A stretch of DNA of 64,000 bases from Candidatus Roseilinea mizusawaensis (GCA_016841965.1 JAEANN010000015.1:39419-103418), one strand, 5' to 3'; counted from the first letter of the stretch, positions 17,825-26,564 are shown. The notes: a model not told the origin generated them from the sequence alone. Program-made: numbers and translations.

Positions 17825-18403
17825 TCACTGATCTGCCGCATCCCATTGCCGCCTCAGCGCCTGCACGGTCCGGCTGATGATGGTGCCAACGTTGGACTCA
17901 GTCAGGCCAGTCTGGCATGCGATGTCACGGTTGGTCATCCCGGCGCCATACTTCAGCGCCAGCAATTCGCGCTCGCGCGCCGGCAGCCGCGCCAACAGAT
18001 ACGCCAGCCGAGCACGCTCGTCATGCTCCTCCGCTACCCGATCGGGAAGCCGGGCGACGTCGTCCGGCCGGTCAGGCGAGTCATCGAGAGATAGCTCGAC
18101 GCGCTGTCGGCGAAAGTAGTCCGTCGCCACATTGCGCGCAATGCTGAACAACCAGGTCGAAAAGCCGGCTCGATCATGGCGGTACTGATCGCGTGCGCGC
18201 CACGCCTTTTCGAATGTCGTGGATGTGAGGTCCTCGGCCTCCGCAATATCGCCCACGCGATAGACGAAAAAGTTGTAGACGCGCGGCAGCAATGATTCGT
18301 ATAGCGCGTCCCAGTCTGGTGGCGCGGCCGCTTCGCGCGGTCGCGCGGATTCTGTCCGTGGGATCAGGCGTCTCAGTCGCACGATGCTGTCCTGTATGGC
18401 CAT
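17825..18403 (-). CDS. ECF-type RNA polymerase sigma factor
   Basis: A 192-residue sigma-70 family factor. Region 2 includes YNFFVYRVGDIAEAEDLTST and STWLFSIARNVATDYFRR. Region 4 includes LPARERELLALKYGAGMTNR followed by a helix-turn-helix ending ESNVGTIISRTVQALRR. I chose the ATG at 18403 because upstream codons encode unlikely, Cys-rich sequence. It heads a four-gene operon with its likely anti-sigma partner and an ABC exporter, suggesting that the exporter answers an envelope signal. Confidence 0.9.
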   Translation of the reverse strand: MAIQDSIVRLRRLIPRTESARPREAAAPPDWDALYESLLPRVYNFFVYRVGDIAEAEDLTSTTFEKAWRARDQYRHDRAGFSTWLFSIARNVATDYFRRQRVELSLDDSPDRPDDVARLPDRVAEEHDERARLAYLLARLPARERELLALKYGAGMTNRDIACQTGLTESNVGTIISRTVQALRRQWDAADQ

Positions 18404-18747
18404 ACTTGTAGAAATATACGCAGGGCCGGCGCCAGTATCACACAGCAGGTGGGGCGAATTTTCCTGGAACAGTTGGCGTGCACAGCGGGGCGAACTCGGC
18501 GGCTCGCCCAACCCTGACTGCGCGCAACACTTGCGTTGCGCCATTTCAACGCAGAGCCTACAATACACCTGCGCCAACAAGCCATGAAATCACACAATCC
18601 CGGCGCACCTCACGGCCCTCGCCCTGGTGACCGCCAGCAACCGCCAGCGACAGCCAGTATCAGCCAGCGACAAACATCACGTAGCAATACGGCCCTTTGA
18701 CACTGGCACTTGAGCGAGCCAATCACTACTATGAGGTCTGGTCATTT
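18404..18747. other. Intergenic region between sigma operon and hydrogenase operon
   Basis: This 344-base region separates divergent operons. It contains a four-unit 10-bp tandem repeat at 18631-18670 and a TTGACA at 18697-18702 that might be the -35 element of the hydrogenase operon, though no good -10 follows at the right distance. I see no gene or structured RNA. Confidence 0.5.
18631..18670. repeat. Four-unit 10-bp tandem repeat
   Basis: CCGCCAGCAA, CCGCCAGCGA, CAGCCAGTAT and CAGCCAGCGA lie head to tail upstream of the hydrogenase operon. The 10-bp period is close to one DNA turn, so the units could present one face of the helix to a protein. They could also be a simple replication-slippage product. 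Confidence 0.6.
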
Positions 18748-19329
18748 ATGGTCGAACTCCTGCTTATCCTCGTCATTGCCGCCGTCGCCTGCGCCATACA
18801 GGCGATTCGCGCAGAGCGGCTGCTGAACTCGGCATTGTGGCTTGCCGGCGCAAGCGCGTTCATTGCCATGATCTTCTACAGCATGGGCGCGCGCGAAGTC
18901 GCCATTATCGAGCTGAGCGTGGGCGCCGGCCTGGTGACCGTGTTGTTTGTCTTTGCCATCAGCGTTGCCGGCGATGAGTCGATCGAAGGCAGACCTGCGG
19001 TGCCACGCGCGCTGGCCGTCATGCTGGCCGGCCTGTGTGTCATCGGCCTGATCTGGCTGCTGCGCGATCTCACAGCCCCAACACCAACAGCCGCCAGCGC
19101 CAGCGCTCTCACCAATGCCCTGTGGCACGAGCGTGCGCTCGACGTGCTTGCACAAGTGGCGCTGATCTTCACCGGCGTTATCGGGCTGCTGGGACTGCTG
19201 GCCGAGCCGCGGAGTGCGCACGCAGCCGAAACCCACACAACGCCGGTCGAGGGGAGCCAGCAGAAAATAGCGGCGCGCGCCACGACCGAGTCGCCGCTCG
19301 AACTCCAAAAGGAGGCAGCCCGCCCATGA
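18748..19329 (+). CDS. Group 4 hydrogenase membrane subunit, NuoJ/MbhD-like
   Basis: A 193-residue membrane protein with at least four helices, including LLLILVIAAVACAIQAIRAE and GAGLVTVLFVFAISVAGDES. The AREVAIIELSVGAGLVTVLF stretch is diagnostic of the NuoJ/MrpB/MbhD family of proton- or sodium-pumping complexes. The C-terminal 40 residues are hydrophilic. It is the first gene of the hydrogenase operon. The ATG at 18748 is chosen because the upstream TTG would add a non-membrane leader. Its stop overlaps the next start (ATGA). Confidence 0.82.
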   Translation: MVELLLILVIAAVACAIQAIRAERLLNSALWLAGASAFIAMIFYSMGAREVAIIELSVGAGLVTVLFVFAISVAGDESIEGRPAVPRALAVMLAGLCVIGLIWLLRDLTAPTPTAASASALTNALWHERALDVLAQVALIFTGVIGLLGLLAEPRSAHAAETHTTPVEGSQQKIAARATTESPLELQKEAARP

Positions 19330-19637
19330 GCCTGTCACCCCTCGCCATCGTCCTGCTGGCAGTCACCCTGCTGCTGGGAGTCGGATTCTACGGCCTGCTC
19401 GTCGCGCGCAATCTGATCAAACTCATCGTGGTGTTGCAGATTCTGGCCAAGGCGGCCATGCTGGCATTCGTGGCCGCCGGCTACGGGCAAGAACACATGG
19501 GACTGGCGCAGAGCATGGTCGCCATGGTCATTGTGGCCGACACGGTCGTGGCCGTGATCGCCCTGGCACTGGCCGTTCAGGTACGGCGTCATTACGGCAC
19601 GCTCGACGTGCGCAAACTCACTACCCTGCGAGGTTGA
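19326..19637 (+). CDS. Group 4 hydrogenase membrane subunit, NuoK/MrpC-like
   Basis: 103 residues with three helices (LAIVLLAVTLLLGVGFYGLL, IKLIVVLQILAKAAMLAFVA, MVAMVIVADTVVAVIALALA), the size and topology of NuoK/MnhC. It starts in a four-base overlap with the preceding gene and ends four bases before the antiporter-like subunit, so the three are translated as a unit. Confidence 0.87.
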   Translation: MSLSPLAIVLLAVTLLLGVGFYGLLVARNLIKLIVVLQILAKAAMLAFVAAGYGQEHMGLAQSMVAMVIVADTVVAVIALALAVQVRRHYGTLDVRKLTTLRG

Positions 19638-19641
19638 TCGC

Positions 19642-21390
19642 ATGGCAGCACCATTCATCACACTCACCATCGGGCTGCCCTGGCTGGGCGCGCTGGCGGT
19701 CTGGATCGCCGGCGACCAGCACCCCAAAGCCCAGCACGCGCTGGCCGTGTTGTTTGCTGTGGCCGGCGGGCTGAGCGGACTGGCCCTGCTCACCACAACC
19801 GGGGCCGAGGTTGCCATCCGCCTGCCGGTAGGCGGGGCGTTTGGCGATTTCACCTTCGTGGCCGACGGGCTGGGCGTGTTCCTGGCAGTGATCGCCACCG
19901 TGATCGGCAGCCTGGCTGTGATCTTCTCGGTCGAGTACATGAAGGGCGAAGCGCAACTGGGCCGCTACTACGCCTTCGTTCTGCTGTTCATCGGCGCCAT
20001 GGCCGGCTTGGCCCTCACCGGCAGCCTGTTGCTCTTGTTTTTCTTCTGGGAAGTGACGGCGCTCACATCGTATGCCCTGATCTCGTTCCACAACGACGAC
20101 CCCAAAGCCGTCGCCGGCGGCATCAAGGCGCTCCTCATGACCCAACTGGGCGGAGTCGGGTTGCTGGCCGGCGCGCTGCTGATCTATGCCCACCTGGGCA
20201 GCTACGACATCAGCGCGTTTCTGGCCGGCGCGGATGCGCTGCCCCCCGATCTGCGCGCCCTCATCGCATTTGGCTTCCTGGCGGCCGCGGCCGCAAAGTC
20301 GGCGCAGGCGCCATTCCACACCTGGCTGCCCGATGCCATGGAAGCGCCAACGCCGGTGAGCGCACTCATCCATGCCGCGACAATGGTAAATGCCGGCGTG
20401 TACCTGCTGGCGCGCTTCTTCCCCGCCTTCGAGAGCGTGCCGGGTTGGAGCACCGCCGTGGTCATCATCGGCATGGTGACGGCGCTGCTGGCGGCAGTCA
20501 TGGCGCTGGTGGCCGACGATCTGAAGCGCGTGCTGGCCTACTCCACCGTCAGCCAGCTCGGCTACATGGTGTTCGCCATCGGCTGCGGGTCGGTGCTGGC
20601 CGGCCAATTTCATCTGTTCAGCCACGCCGTGTTCAAGGCGTTGTTGTTCCTCGGCGCAGGTGCAGTCATTCATGCGATCGGCACGCGCGACATGCACCAG
20701 ATGGGCGGGCTGGGCAAACACATGCCGCTGGTGCGGGGTGTGTTTGTCATCGGCGCGGGTGCGCTGGCCGGCATTCCCATCTTGAACGGCTTCTGGAGCA
20801 AAGAACTGATCCTCGAGACCGGCCTGGCGCATGGCCCACTGTGGGGGTACATCGGCATGTTGATCGGGGCCGGCCTGACCGCCTTGTACACGGCGCGCAT
20901 GGTGTGGCTGGTGTTCTATGGCGAACCGCGCAGCCATCATCATGCCCACGACGCGCGGCCAGCCATGGCGATTCCGCTCGTCCTGCTGGCCGTCGGCACC
21001 CTGACGACCTGGCTCTTGTTCGGGCCGTTTGGTGCGCTGCTGGCCGAAGCTGTGCCCGGCTTGCACGAGGAGTCTACACTGGACTTTGTCACAAAGGTGG
21101 TCAGCGACCCGGCCACGCTGCTGGCGCTGGGTGTGGTCGCCATCGGCTTGCTGGCCTGGCAACAACGCAGCCGGCTATCGCCCATCGCCGCCGGCCTGCG
21201 TGCCCTCGAGCAGGCGGCCAAACAAGGCTTCGGGTTCGAGGCCATCAACCGGTTTGTGGCGCGCATGACGCGCAGCGCGGCAACGGTTTTGCAGCGCACC
21301 CAGACCGGCGAGTTGAACTGGAATGCCGCCGGCATCGCCGGGGCACTACTCATTGTGCTCATCATCCTGGCCGGGGGAGGGACGCGCTGA
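19642..21390 (+). CDS. Group 4 hydrogenase proton-translocating subunit, NuoL/MrpA-like
   Basis: 582 residues and about 14-16 helices. Characteristic antiporter motifs are FFFWEVTALTSYALISFHND with its conserved Glu, AQAPFHTWLPDAMEAPTPVS, and ALIHAATMVNAGVYLLARFF, plus KRVLAYSTVSQLGYMVFAIG in the second half. These place the protein in the NuoL/MrpA proton-channel family. Compared with complex I NuoL (about 610 residues) it lacks most of the long lateral helix. In this operon it should couple electron transfer to ion pumping. Confidence 0.9.
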   Translation: MAAPFITLTIGLPWLGALAVWIAGDQHPKAQHALAVLFAVAGGLSGLALLTTTGAEVAIRLPVGGAFGDFTFVADGLGVFLAVIATVIGSLAVIFSVEYMKGEAQLGRYYAFVLLFIGAMAGLALTGSLLLLFFFWEVTALTSYALISFHNDDPKAVAGGIKALLMTQLGGVGLLAGALLIYAHLGSYDISAFLAGADALPPDLRALIAFGFLAAAAAKSAQAPFHTWLPDAMEAPTPVSALIHAATMVNAGVYLLARFFPAFESVPGWSTAVVIIGMVTALLAAVMALVADDLKRVLAYSTVSQLGYMVFAIGCGSVLAGQFHLFSHAVFKALLFLGAGAVIHAIGTRDMHQMGGLGKHMPLVRGVFVIGAGALAGIPILNGFWSKELILETGLAHGPLWGYIGMLIGAGLTALYTARMVWLVFYGEPRSHHHAHDARPAMAIPLVLLAVGTLTTWLLFGPFGALLAEAVPGLHEESTLDFVTKVVSDPATLLALGVVAIGLLAWQQRSRLSPIAAGLRALEQAAKQGFGFEAINRFVARMTRSAATVLQRTQTGELNWNAAGIAGALLIVLIILAGGGTR

Positions 21391-21391
21391 C

Positions 21392-22915
21392 ATGGCACTG
21401 TGGACTTCTTCCCTTCATCCTTTCCTGTGGCTGATTGTGATCCCGGTGCTGGCGTCGCCGGTGGTGTATCTGGCCGGCCGGCTGGCCGGGGCTGCCCTTG
21501 CGCGTTGGCTGGCCTTGATCGCGTTGATCGTCACCTGCGCGCCATGCGTGCTTGCTGCCCAGGAGCTTGCTGCGAATGGCGCAGCAACGTTCACTCTCGG
21601 CCTGGTCCAGCTCCAGTTCGACGGCCTGAGCCTGTTACTGGCGGGGCTGGCGCTGGGTTTGGGCACCAGCGTCACGCTCTTCTCGAACGCTTACATGCGC
21701 GGCGAGACAGGCGAAGAAAAGTATTACGCCGCACTGCTGGCGATGATCGGCGTGATGGTAGGGCTGGGCTGCGCCAACGACTTGTTCAACCTGTGGGTGT
21801 GGTTCGAGGCGATGGCCGTGTCATCGTACATGCTGGTCGCGTTCTACCGCGACCAGCCGGCGTCGTTGGAAGCAGGGGTGAAGTATCTGGTTCAGAGCGC
21901 CGCCGGATCGGTGCTGGTGCTGCTGGGCATCGCCGCCGTGTTTGGCGCAACGGGGCAATTGAGCCTGGCAAGCATCGCGGACAGCGTCCGACAAGCCGGC
22001 GCAACGCAGGCAACATCGGCGGGATTGCTGGCCGCCGGCGCATTGATGACGGTGGGCTTTGGCGTGAAAGCCGCCCTCGTTCCCTTGCACACCTGGCTGC
22101 CCGACGCCCATTCGCAGGCCCCCAGCGGAATCAGCGCCATGCTGTCGGGCGTGGTAATCGAAGCCGGGTTGATCGCGCTGCTGCGGGCCGTGTCTGCACT
22201 GCTGGGCGAAGGCGACGCTGTGGCGCGCTTCGGCCAACTGCTGTTGCTATTCGCCGCCCTGAACATGATGCTGGGCAACCTGCTTGCGCTGAAGCAAACG
22301 CAGGTCAAGCGCATGCTGGCCTTCTCCAGCCTGAGCCACATGGGCTACATGCTGCTCGGCTTTGGCGTGGCGGCCTATACCGGCCAGAGCGCAGCCGCGC
22401 AGGGCGGTATGTTCCACATGCTCAGTCACGGGCTGATGAAGGGATTGGCCTTCCTGGCTGCCGGCGCCTTGTTGTACACACTGTATGTAGCAAAAGGCGC
22501 GCACGGGCCGCTGATGGTCAATGATCTGAACGGCGCAGCGCGGCGCTACCCGCTGGCTGCACTGGCGCTGGGCGTTGCCGTGCTGGGGCTGGCCGGCTTG
22601 CCGCCGTTGGTTGGCTTCATGTCGAAGTGGCAGATTTTCGTGGGCGGCTTTCAGGCCGGCGACACACTGGTTGCGTTGCTGGTGATCTTTGCCGCGCTGA
22701 ACAGCGTGCTGTCGCTGGCGTACTACGCGCCGCTCGTCAATGCCATGTATCGGCGCGAACCATCACACGCGGTGCGGTTGGGCGCAGCAATGCCGCCGAC
22801 GATGATCGTGCCGCTGGTCGTCATGAGCATTCTGGTCATCGCGCTGGGCGTGTGGCCGACGCTGATCGCATGGTTGACTGAGCCGGCGGGACAGGCGCTG
22901 TTGGCCGGGTGGTGA
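21392..22915 (+). CDS. Group 4 hydrogenase proton-translocating subunit, NuoN/MrpD-like
   Basis: 507 residues, about 14 helices, start at 21392 one base after the previous stop. Antiporter motifs are NDLFNLWVWFEAMAVSSYML, VKAALVPLHTWLPDAHSQAP and QVKRMLAFSSLSHMGYMLLG. It is a second, distinct member of the NuoL/M/N family, so the complex has two antiporter-like modules, compared with three in complex I. Confidence 0.9.
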   Translation: MALWTSSLHPFLWLIVIPVLASPVVYLAGRLAGAALARWLALIALIVTCAPCVLAAQELAANGAATFTLGLVQLQFDGLSLLLAGLALGLGTSVTLFSNAYMRGETGEEKYYAALLAMIGVMVGLGCANDLFNLWVWFEAMAVSSYMLVAFYRDQPASLEAGVKYLVQSAAGSVLVLLGIAAVFGATGQLSLASIADSVRQAGATQATSAGLLAAGALMTVGFGVKAALVPLHTWLPDAHSQAPSGISAMLSGVVIEAGLIALLRAVSALLGEGDAVARFGQLLLLFAALNMMLGNLLALKQTQVKRMLAFSSLSHMGYMLLGFGVAAYTGQSAAAQGGMFHMLSHGLMKGLAFLAAGALLYTLYVAKGAHGPLMVNDLNGAARRYPLAALALGVAVLGLAGLPPLVGFMSKWQIFVGGFQAGDTLVALLVIFAALNSVLSLAYYAPLVNAMYRREPSHAVRLGAAMPPTMIVPLVVMSILVIALGVWPTLIAWLTEPAGQALLAGW

Positions 22916-22954
22916 GTGGCGAAACGAAGTGCGTATCCTCATGGGTGAACAGCA

Positions 22955-23266
22955 ATGGAAGTGATTCTGATTCCGCCGATTGCCTTTGTGTTGTACATCG
23001 CGCTGGCCGGCGTGCTGTTCGGCTTTGGGCGTGTGCTGGCCGGCAAGACCAAAACATCTGCCATGAAAAGCAGCACCTACGCCAGCGGCGAGGAAGCACC
23101 GACTGTGCAAGCCGTGCCCGGCTACCGGCAATTCTTCACCGTGGCGCTGTTCTTCGCCGTGCTGCACCTGGGTGTGCTGATATTGGCGACCGGCGCCGGC
23201 AGCCCGGCCATGCTCGTCATGCTGGCCGGCTTGACGCTCGCGCTATTGGCTTTGATCTTGGGTTAA
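22955..23266 (+). CDS. Group 4 hydrogenase membrane subunit, NuoA-like
   Basis: 103 residues with two or three helices. The loop motif STYASGEEAP corresponds to the YECG(V/I)-type loop of NuoA that touches the quinone or electron-entry region, here with Ser-Gly in place of Cys-Gly. The start MEVILIPPIAFVLYIALAGV gives the first helix. It sits 19 bases before the hydrogenase small subunit. Confidence 0.82.
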   Translation: MEVILIPPIAFVLYIALAGVLFGFGRVLAGKTKTSAMKSSTYASGEEAPTVQAVPGYRQFFTVALFFAVLHLGVLILATGAGSPAMLVMLAGLTLALLALILG

Positions 23267-23285
23267 CGCTCAGCAAGAGGCTCAC

Positions 23286-23801
23286 ATGAATATCAATCCC
23301 GAACGCATGTGGGAGGACGCCCTGGAAAAGTTAAAGACCTGGGCGCGCATTAACTCGCCATGGGCCATTCACTACAACAGCGGCTCGTGCAACGGCTGCG
23401 ACATCGAAATCCTGGCCACGCTCACCCCGCGCTATGACCTGGAGCGTGTGGGGGTCAAACTGCAGGGCAGCCCGCGCCACGCCGACATCCTGATCTGCAC
23501 CGGCCCGGTGACGCTGCAATCGCGCGAGCGGCTGAAGCGCATCTATGAGCAAATGCCGGAGCCAAAATTCGTCGTGGCCGTCGGCTCGTGCGCTATTTCC
23601 GGCGGCGCGTTCCAGGGGTGCTACAACGTTGTCGGCCACGTCGATGCCGTCATTCCGGTCGACGCCTACATCCCCGGCTGTCCGCCCCGCCCTGAAGCCA
23701 TCATCGACGGCGTGGTGAAACTGCTGGAGAGCCTGAAGAAAACAGACAGCAGAGCACAGAGCGCAGAGAACAGCGCACAGACGGCAGACAGCGAGCACTA
23801 G
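23286..23801 (+). CDS. Group 4 [NiFe]-hydrogenase small subunit, NuoB-like
   Basis: 171 residues carrying the proximal [4Fe-4S] cluster. Ligands are C35 and C38 (SCNGCDIEILATLTPRYD), C102 (VGSCAISGG) and C132 (IPGCPPRPEAI). The CNGCDIE form is typical of energy-converting hydrogenases such as Ech, Hyc and Mbh. The last 20 residues (DSRAQSAENSAQTADSEH) are encoded by a heptanucleotide array that continues through the stop codon to the next gene, so this tail is probably not part of the ancestral protein. Confidence 0.92.
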   Translation: MNINPERMWEDALEKLKTWARINSPWAIHYNSGSCNGCDIEILATLTPRYDLERVGVKLQGSPRHADILICTGPVTLQSRERLKRIYEQMPEPKFVVAVGSCAISGGAFQGCYNVVGHVDAVIPVDAYIPGCPPRPEAIIDGVVKLLESLKKTDSRAQSAENSAQTADSEH

Positions 23802-23832
23802 ACGACGCAACACGCAACACACAATACACAAC
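23742..23832. repeat. Heptanucleotide array across the B/C junction (13 units)
   Basis: Thirteen in-phase heptads run from ACAGACA, GCAGAGC, ACAGAGC through CTAGACG to ACGCAAC (twice), ACACAAT and ACACAAC, ending one base before the NuoC-like start codon. The array supplies the last codons and the TAG stop of the small-subunit gene and the whole intergenic space. No Shine-Dalgarno sequence is left before the downstream gene. Confidence 0.87.
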
Positions 23833-23833
23833 G

Positions 23834-24301
23834 ATGAAAGACGCAACAGCTTTGCTTCAAGCCGCTGAATCGATCCTGGCCCCGTGGGCCAAAGAGACCA
23901 TGCGCCCGGATGCAGCGCGGCTGGATGTGGTGATCGCGCCGCCGGATATCGTGCCGGCAGCGCGGGCGCTGCACGCAGCCGGCTGGGGTTTCCTGACTGC
24001 CATCACCGGCCTCGATCTGGGCGTGGAGACGGGCAAGTTGGAAGCCCTGTACCATTTCTGCGAAGGGCCGGCGCTGGTGAATCTGCGCGTCACGTTGCCG
24101 CGCGACACCCCCGTCATCGACAGCGTGTGCAGTGTGATTCCCGCCGCCAGCTTCTTCGAGCGCGAACTGAGCGAGATGTTTGGCATTACCGTGAAGGGCA
24201 CACCGCACCCCGAACGACTCTTCCTGCCCGAAGACTGGCCGGATGGCGTGTATCCCTTGCGCAAAGACTTCAACCCGGACAGACTGAGAACTGAAGGGTA
24301 A
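23834..24301 (+). CDS. Group 4 hydrogenase subunit, NuoC-like
   Basis: 155 residues, the 30-kDa-subunit family that joins small and large subunits. Recognisable pieces are GWGFLTAITGLDLGVETGKL, CSVIPAASFFERELSEMFGI and the ending PERLFLPEDWPDGVYPLRKD. As expected for this family it has no cofactor ligands. It starts right after a heptanucleotide array with no visible ribosome-binding site, so translation may depend on coupling to the upstream gene. Confidence 0.9.
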   Translation: MKDATALLQAAESILAPWAKETMRPDAARLDVVIAPPDIVPAARALHAAGWGFLTAITGLDLGVETGKLEALYHFCEGPALVNLRVTLPRDTPVIDSVCSVIPAASFFERELSEMFGITVKGTPHPERLFLPEDWPDGVYPLRKDFNPDRLRTEG

Positions 24302-24311
24302 TCAGGTTGAT

Positions 24312-25481
24312 ATGGAAGCGAACAAATTTATCGTGCCGATTGGGCCACAGCACCCGGCGCTCAAGGAGCCGGGCCACTTCGAGTTCACTGTGGATGGTGA
24401 AGTCGTCACCGACGCAACCATCCGGCTGGGCTATGTGCATCGCGGCGTCGAGCGCGGCACAGAGGATCGCACGTGGGTGCAGAACCTGTACCTGATCGAG
24501 CGCATCTGCGGCATTTGTTCGCACATCCATGCGACCGCCTATGCGCTGGGGGTGGAGAAACTGGCCGGGGTCAGCGCGCCGCCGCGCGCACAAGCCATCC
24601 GCGAGCTGTTTTGCGAACTCGAGCGCATCCACAGCCACCTGTTGTGGGTGGGCGTGGCCGCGCACGAGGCCGGCTTCGATGCGCTGTTCATGTATTCGTG
24701 GCGCGACCGCGAAACCGTCATGGACCTGCTCGAGGGCCTGAGCGGCAACCGTGTGCATTACTCGTGCAATGTGCTGGGCGGCGTGAAGTTCGACATAGAC
24801 GACACACAACGCGACACCATTCTGCGCGGGCTGGAGTTCCTGGAACAGCGCACGCAGCACTACCTGGACGTGGTTACAAATGACGCGGCGTTTCTGCGCC
24901 GCACGCGCGGCGTGGGTGTGATGACCAGGGAGCAAGCAATCGAATATGGCACGGTGGGGCCGGTGGCGCGCGCCTCCGGCGTCGAGCGCGATGTGCGCGT
25001 CGACGCGCCCTATCTGGCCTACGATCAGTTCCCGGTCAAGACAATCACCGACACAGCCGGCGACCTGGAGGCGCGCTTTGCAGTGCGCGTGCGCGAGTTA
25101 TTCGAGTCTTATCGCGTGATCCGCGAGATCCTGGATAACTTGCCGCGCAGCGAACTGGCCGCCAAGATGCCGCGCAAGATACCGCCCGGCGAAGCGATCA
25201 GCCGGGTTGAAGCGCCGCGCGGCGAGTTGTTCTACTTCATCAAGAGCAACGGCGGCGAGAAGCCAGAGCGGGTCAAAGTGCGCACGCCCAGCATCTGCAA
25301 CTTCGGCTCGGTGGGCCGGCTCACCATCGGCCACCAGCTTGCCGACGCGCCGATGATCCTGGCCGGCATCGATCCCTGCTTCTCATGCAACGACCGGGCC
25401 GTGTACATCACCCGCAACGGCGACACGCAGCGCTGGTCATGGGATGACCTATGTCGCTACGGAGTAGCCAATGCAGAGTAG
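24312..25481 (+). CDS. Group 4 [NiFe]-hydrogenase large (catalytic) subunit, NuoD-like
   Basis: 389 residues. Both nickel-binding motifs are present: L1, ERICGICSHIHATAYALGVE with C66 and C69, and L2, DPCFSCNDRAV with C356 and C359. Complex I NuoD and energy-converting-hydrogenase-related proteins lack these cysteines, so the subunit should bind a [NiFe] centre and turn over H2. About 30 residues follow L2 and would be removed by a maturation protease, encoded downstream. The last six codons and the stop (GVANAE) fall inside a heptanucleotide array. Confidence 0.92.
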   Translation: MEANKFIVPIGPQHPALKEPGHFEFTVDGEVVTDATIRLGYVHRGVERGTEDRTWVQNLYLIERICGICSHIHATAYALGVEKLAGVSAPPRAQAIRELFCELERIHSHLLWVGVAAHEAGFDALFMYSWRDRETVMDLLEGLSGNRVHYSCNVLGGVKFDIDDTQRDTILRGLEFLEQRTQHYLDVVTNDAAFLRRTRGVGVMTREQAIEYGTVGPVARASGVERDVRVDAPYLAYDQFPVKTITDTAGDLEARFAVRVRELFESYRVIREILDNLPRSELAAKMPRKIPPGEAISRVEAPRGELFYFIKSNGGEKPERVKVRTPSICNFGSVGRLTIGHQLADAPMILAGIDPCFSCNDRAVYITRNGDTQRWSWDDLCRYGVANAE

Positions 25482-25587
25482 CCAGTACAGAGGCGTCAGT
25501 AGTCAGATTGCGCCCAACTGGCCGCTGACTGCTGAGGACTGGCTACTGACGGCCGGCTACTGACTACTGATAACTAACGACTGACCC
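25463..25587. repeat. Heptanucleotide array across the D/H junction (about 18 units)
   Basis: Units keep one 7-base phase from AGTAGCC (25463) through AATGCAG, AGTAGCC, AGTACAG, AGTAGTC, then TGACTGC, TGAGGAC, TGGCTAC, TGACGGC, TGACTAC, TGATAAC, TAACGAC and TGACCCA, which ends at the ATG of the NuoH-like gene. It fills the 106-base gap and the 3' end of the large-subunit gene. A few central units (AGATTGC, GCCCAAC) are strongly diverged. Confidence 0.85.
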
Positions 25588-26496
25588 ATGAGCATCATCG
25601 CATTACTGATTTTCCCCGGGGGGCTGTTCGTGCTGGCGTGTGGACTGGCCTATGAATGGGTAGATCGCAAGCTGATCGCGCGCTTCCAAAATCGCGTCGG
25701 GCCGCGCTGGTTTCAGCCGGCTGCCGATACCTTCAAACTGCTGGCCAAAGAAGAAGTGGTGCCGGCCGGCGTCAACCCCGGCCTGTTCACCTGGCTGCCC
25801 ATCGTGGCGCTGGCCGGCGCGCTCACAGCCGCGCTGTACGTGCCGATGGCCGGCCTGGCGCCAGCATTCAGCTTCCCCGGAGACCTCATCGTGACGCTGT
25901 ACCTGCTCAGTCTGCTGACGCTGTGCACCGGCCTGGCCGGCGCAAACACACTGGACCGTTTCTCCATCGTCGGCGCGGTGCGCACCTTAACCCAGTTGTT
26001 CTCCTACGAGGCGCCGTTCATGCTGGCCTTGCTCAGCCCAGCCATCGTCGCCGGGAGCTGGCAGATCAGCGAGATCATCGGCCAGAGCAGCGGCCAATGG
26101 GTGCTGCTGAGCCAACCGATCAGCTTCGTGGTCGCGTTGATCGGGCTGATGGGGAAACTGGAGCTGCCCCCCTTCGATGCGCCTGAAGCTGAAACCGAAA
26201 TTGTGGCCGGCGCGCTGACCGAATATAGCGGGCGCGGCTACGCCCTGTTTCGGCTCGGCCGAGACGTCGAACTGCTTGTCGGATTAACCCTCATCGCCGC
26301 GCTCTACCTGGGCGGCCTGAGCAACCCACTCGATTTTCTGGTTAAAACAGTCGGCTTGTTAGTCATTCTCGCGCTTATCCAAACCCTGTTCGCCCGCTTA
26401 CGCATCGATCAGACCGTCGGCCTGTGGTGGCGCTACGGCGCACTGCTGGTTCTGGCACAACTGGCAGTCATTGTCGGCACGCGACTGGTCGTGTAG
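25588..26496 (+). CDS. Group 4 hydrogenase membrane anchor, NuoH-like
   Basis: 302 residues, about eight helices. Family markers are the loop KLIARFQNRVGPRWFQPAAD, the LLAKEEVVPA segment and the acidic loop ELPPFDAPEAETEIVAGALT, which in complex I and Mbh form the start of the ion path under the hydrogenase module. It begins MSIIALLIFPGGLFVLACGL directly after a heptanucleotide array. Confidence 0.92.
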   Translation: MSIIALLIFPGGLFVLACGLAYEWVDRKLIARFQNRVGPRWFQPAADTFKLLAKEEVVPAGVNPGLFTWLPIVALAGALTAALYVPMAGLAPAFSFPGDLIVTLYLLSLLTLCTGLAGANTLDRFSIVGAVRTLTQLFSYEAPFMLALLSPAIVAGSWQISEIIGQSSGQWVLLSQPISFVVALIGLMGKLELPPFDAPEAETEIVAGALTEYSGRGYALFRLGRDVELLVGLTLIAALYLGGLSNPLDFLVKTVGLLVILALIQTLFARLRIDQTVGLWWRYGALLVLAQLAVIVGTRLVV

Positions 26497-26502
26497 GATG
26501 GC

Positions 26503-26530
26503 GCATGTTGCGTGTTGCGTAACGGTAAGG
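26503..26530. repeat. Short heptanucleotide array in the H/I gap
   Basis: GCATGTT, GCGTGTT, GCGTAAC and GGTAAGG form four in-phase units between the NuoH-like and NuoI-like genes. It is short, but its GCGTGTT-type units resemble the TATTGCG/TGTTCCG units inside purL. Confidence 0.55.
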
Positions 26531-26564
26531 GCAGAACTTGTCCCTGTCCTGCCAGGAGTGAAAC

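Noticed and set aside
18697..18747. Upstream TTG start for the first hydrogenase gene
   Set aside because: It would add a 17-residue polar leader unlike NuoJ/MbhD N-termini, and the TTG is part of a possible -35 TTGACA box.
19621..21165. Minus-strand open frame of 514 codons opposite the NuoL-like gene
   Set aside because: Gln/His/Arg-rich shadow of a GC-rich membrane-protein gene. The plus strand carries the antiporter motifs and fits the operon.
24312..25481. NuoD of respiratory complex I
   Set aside because: Both nickel-ligand CxxC motifs are kept, a HycI-type protease follows and NuoEFG are missing, so a group 4 hydrogenase fits better.
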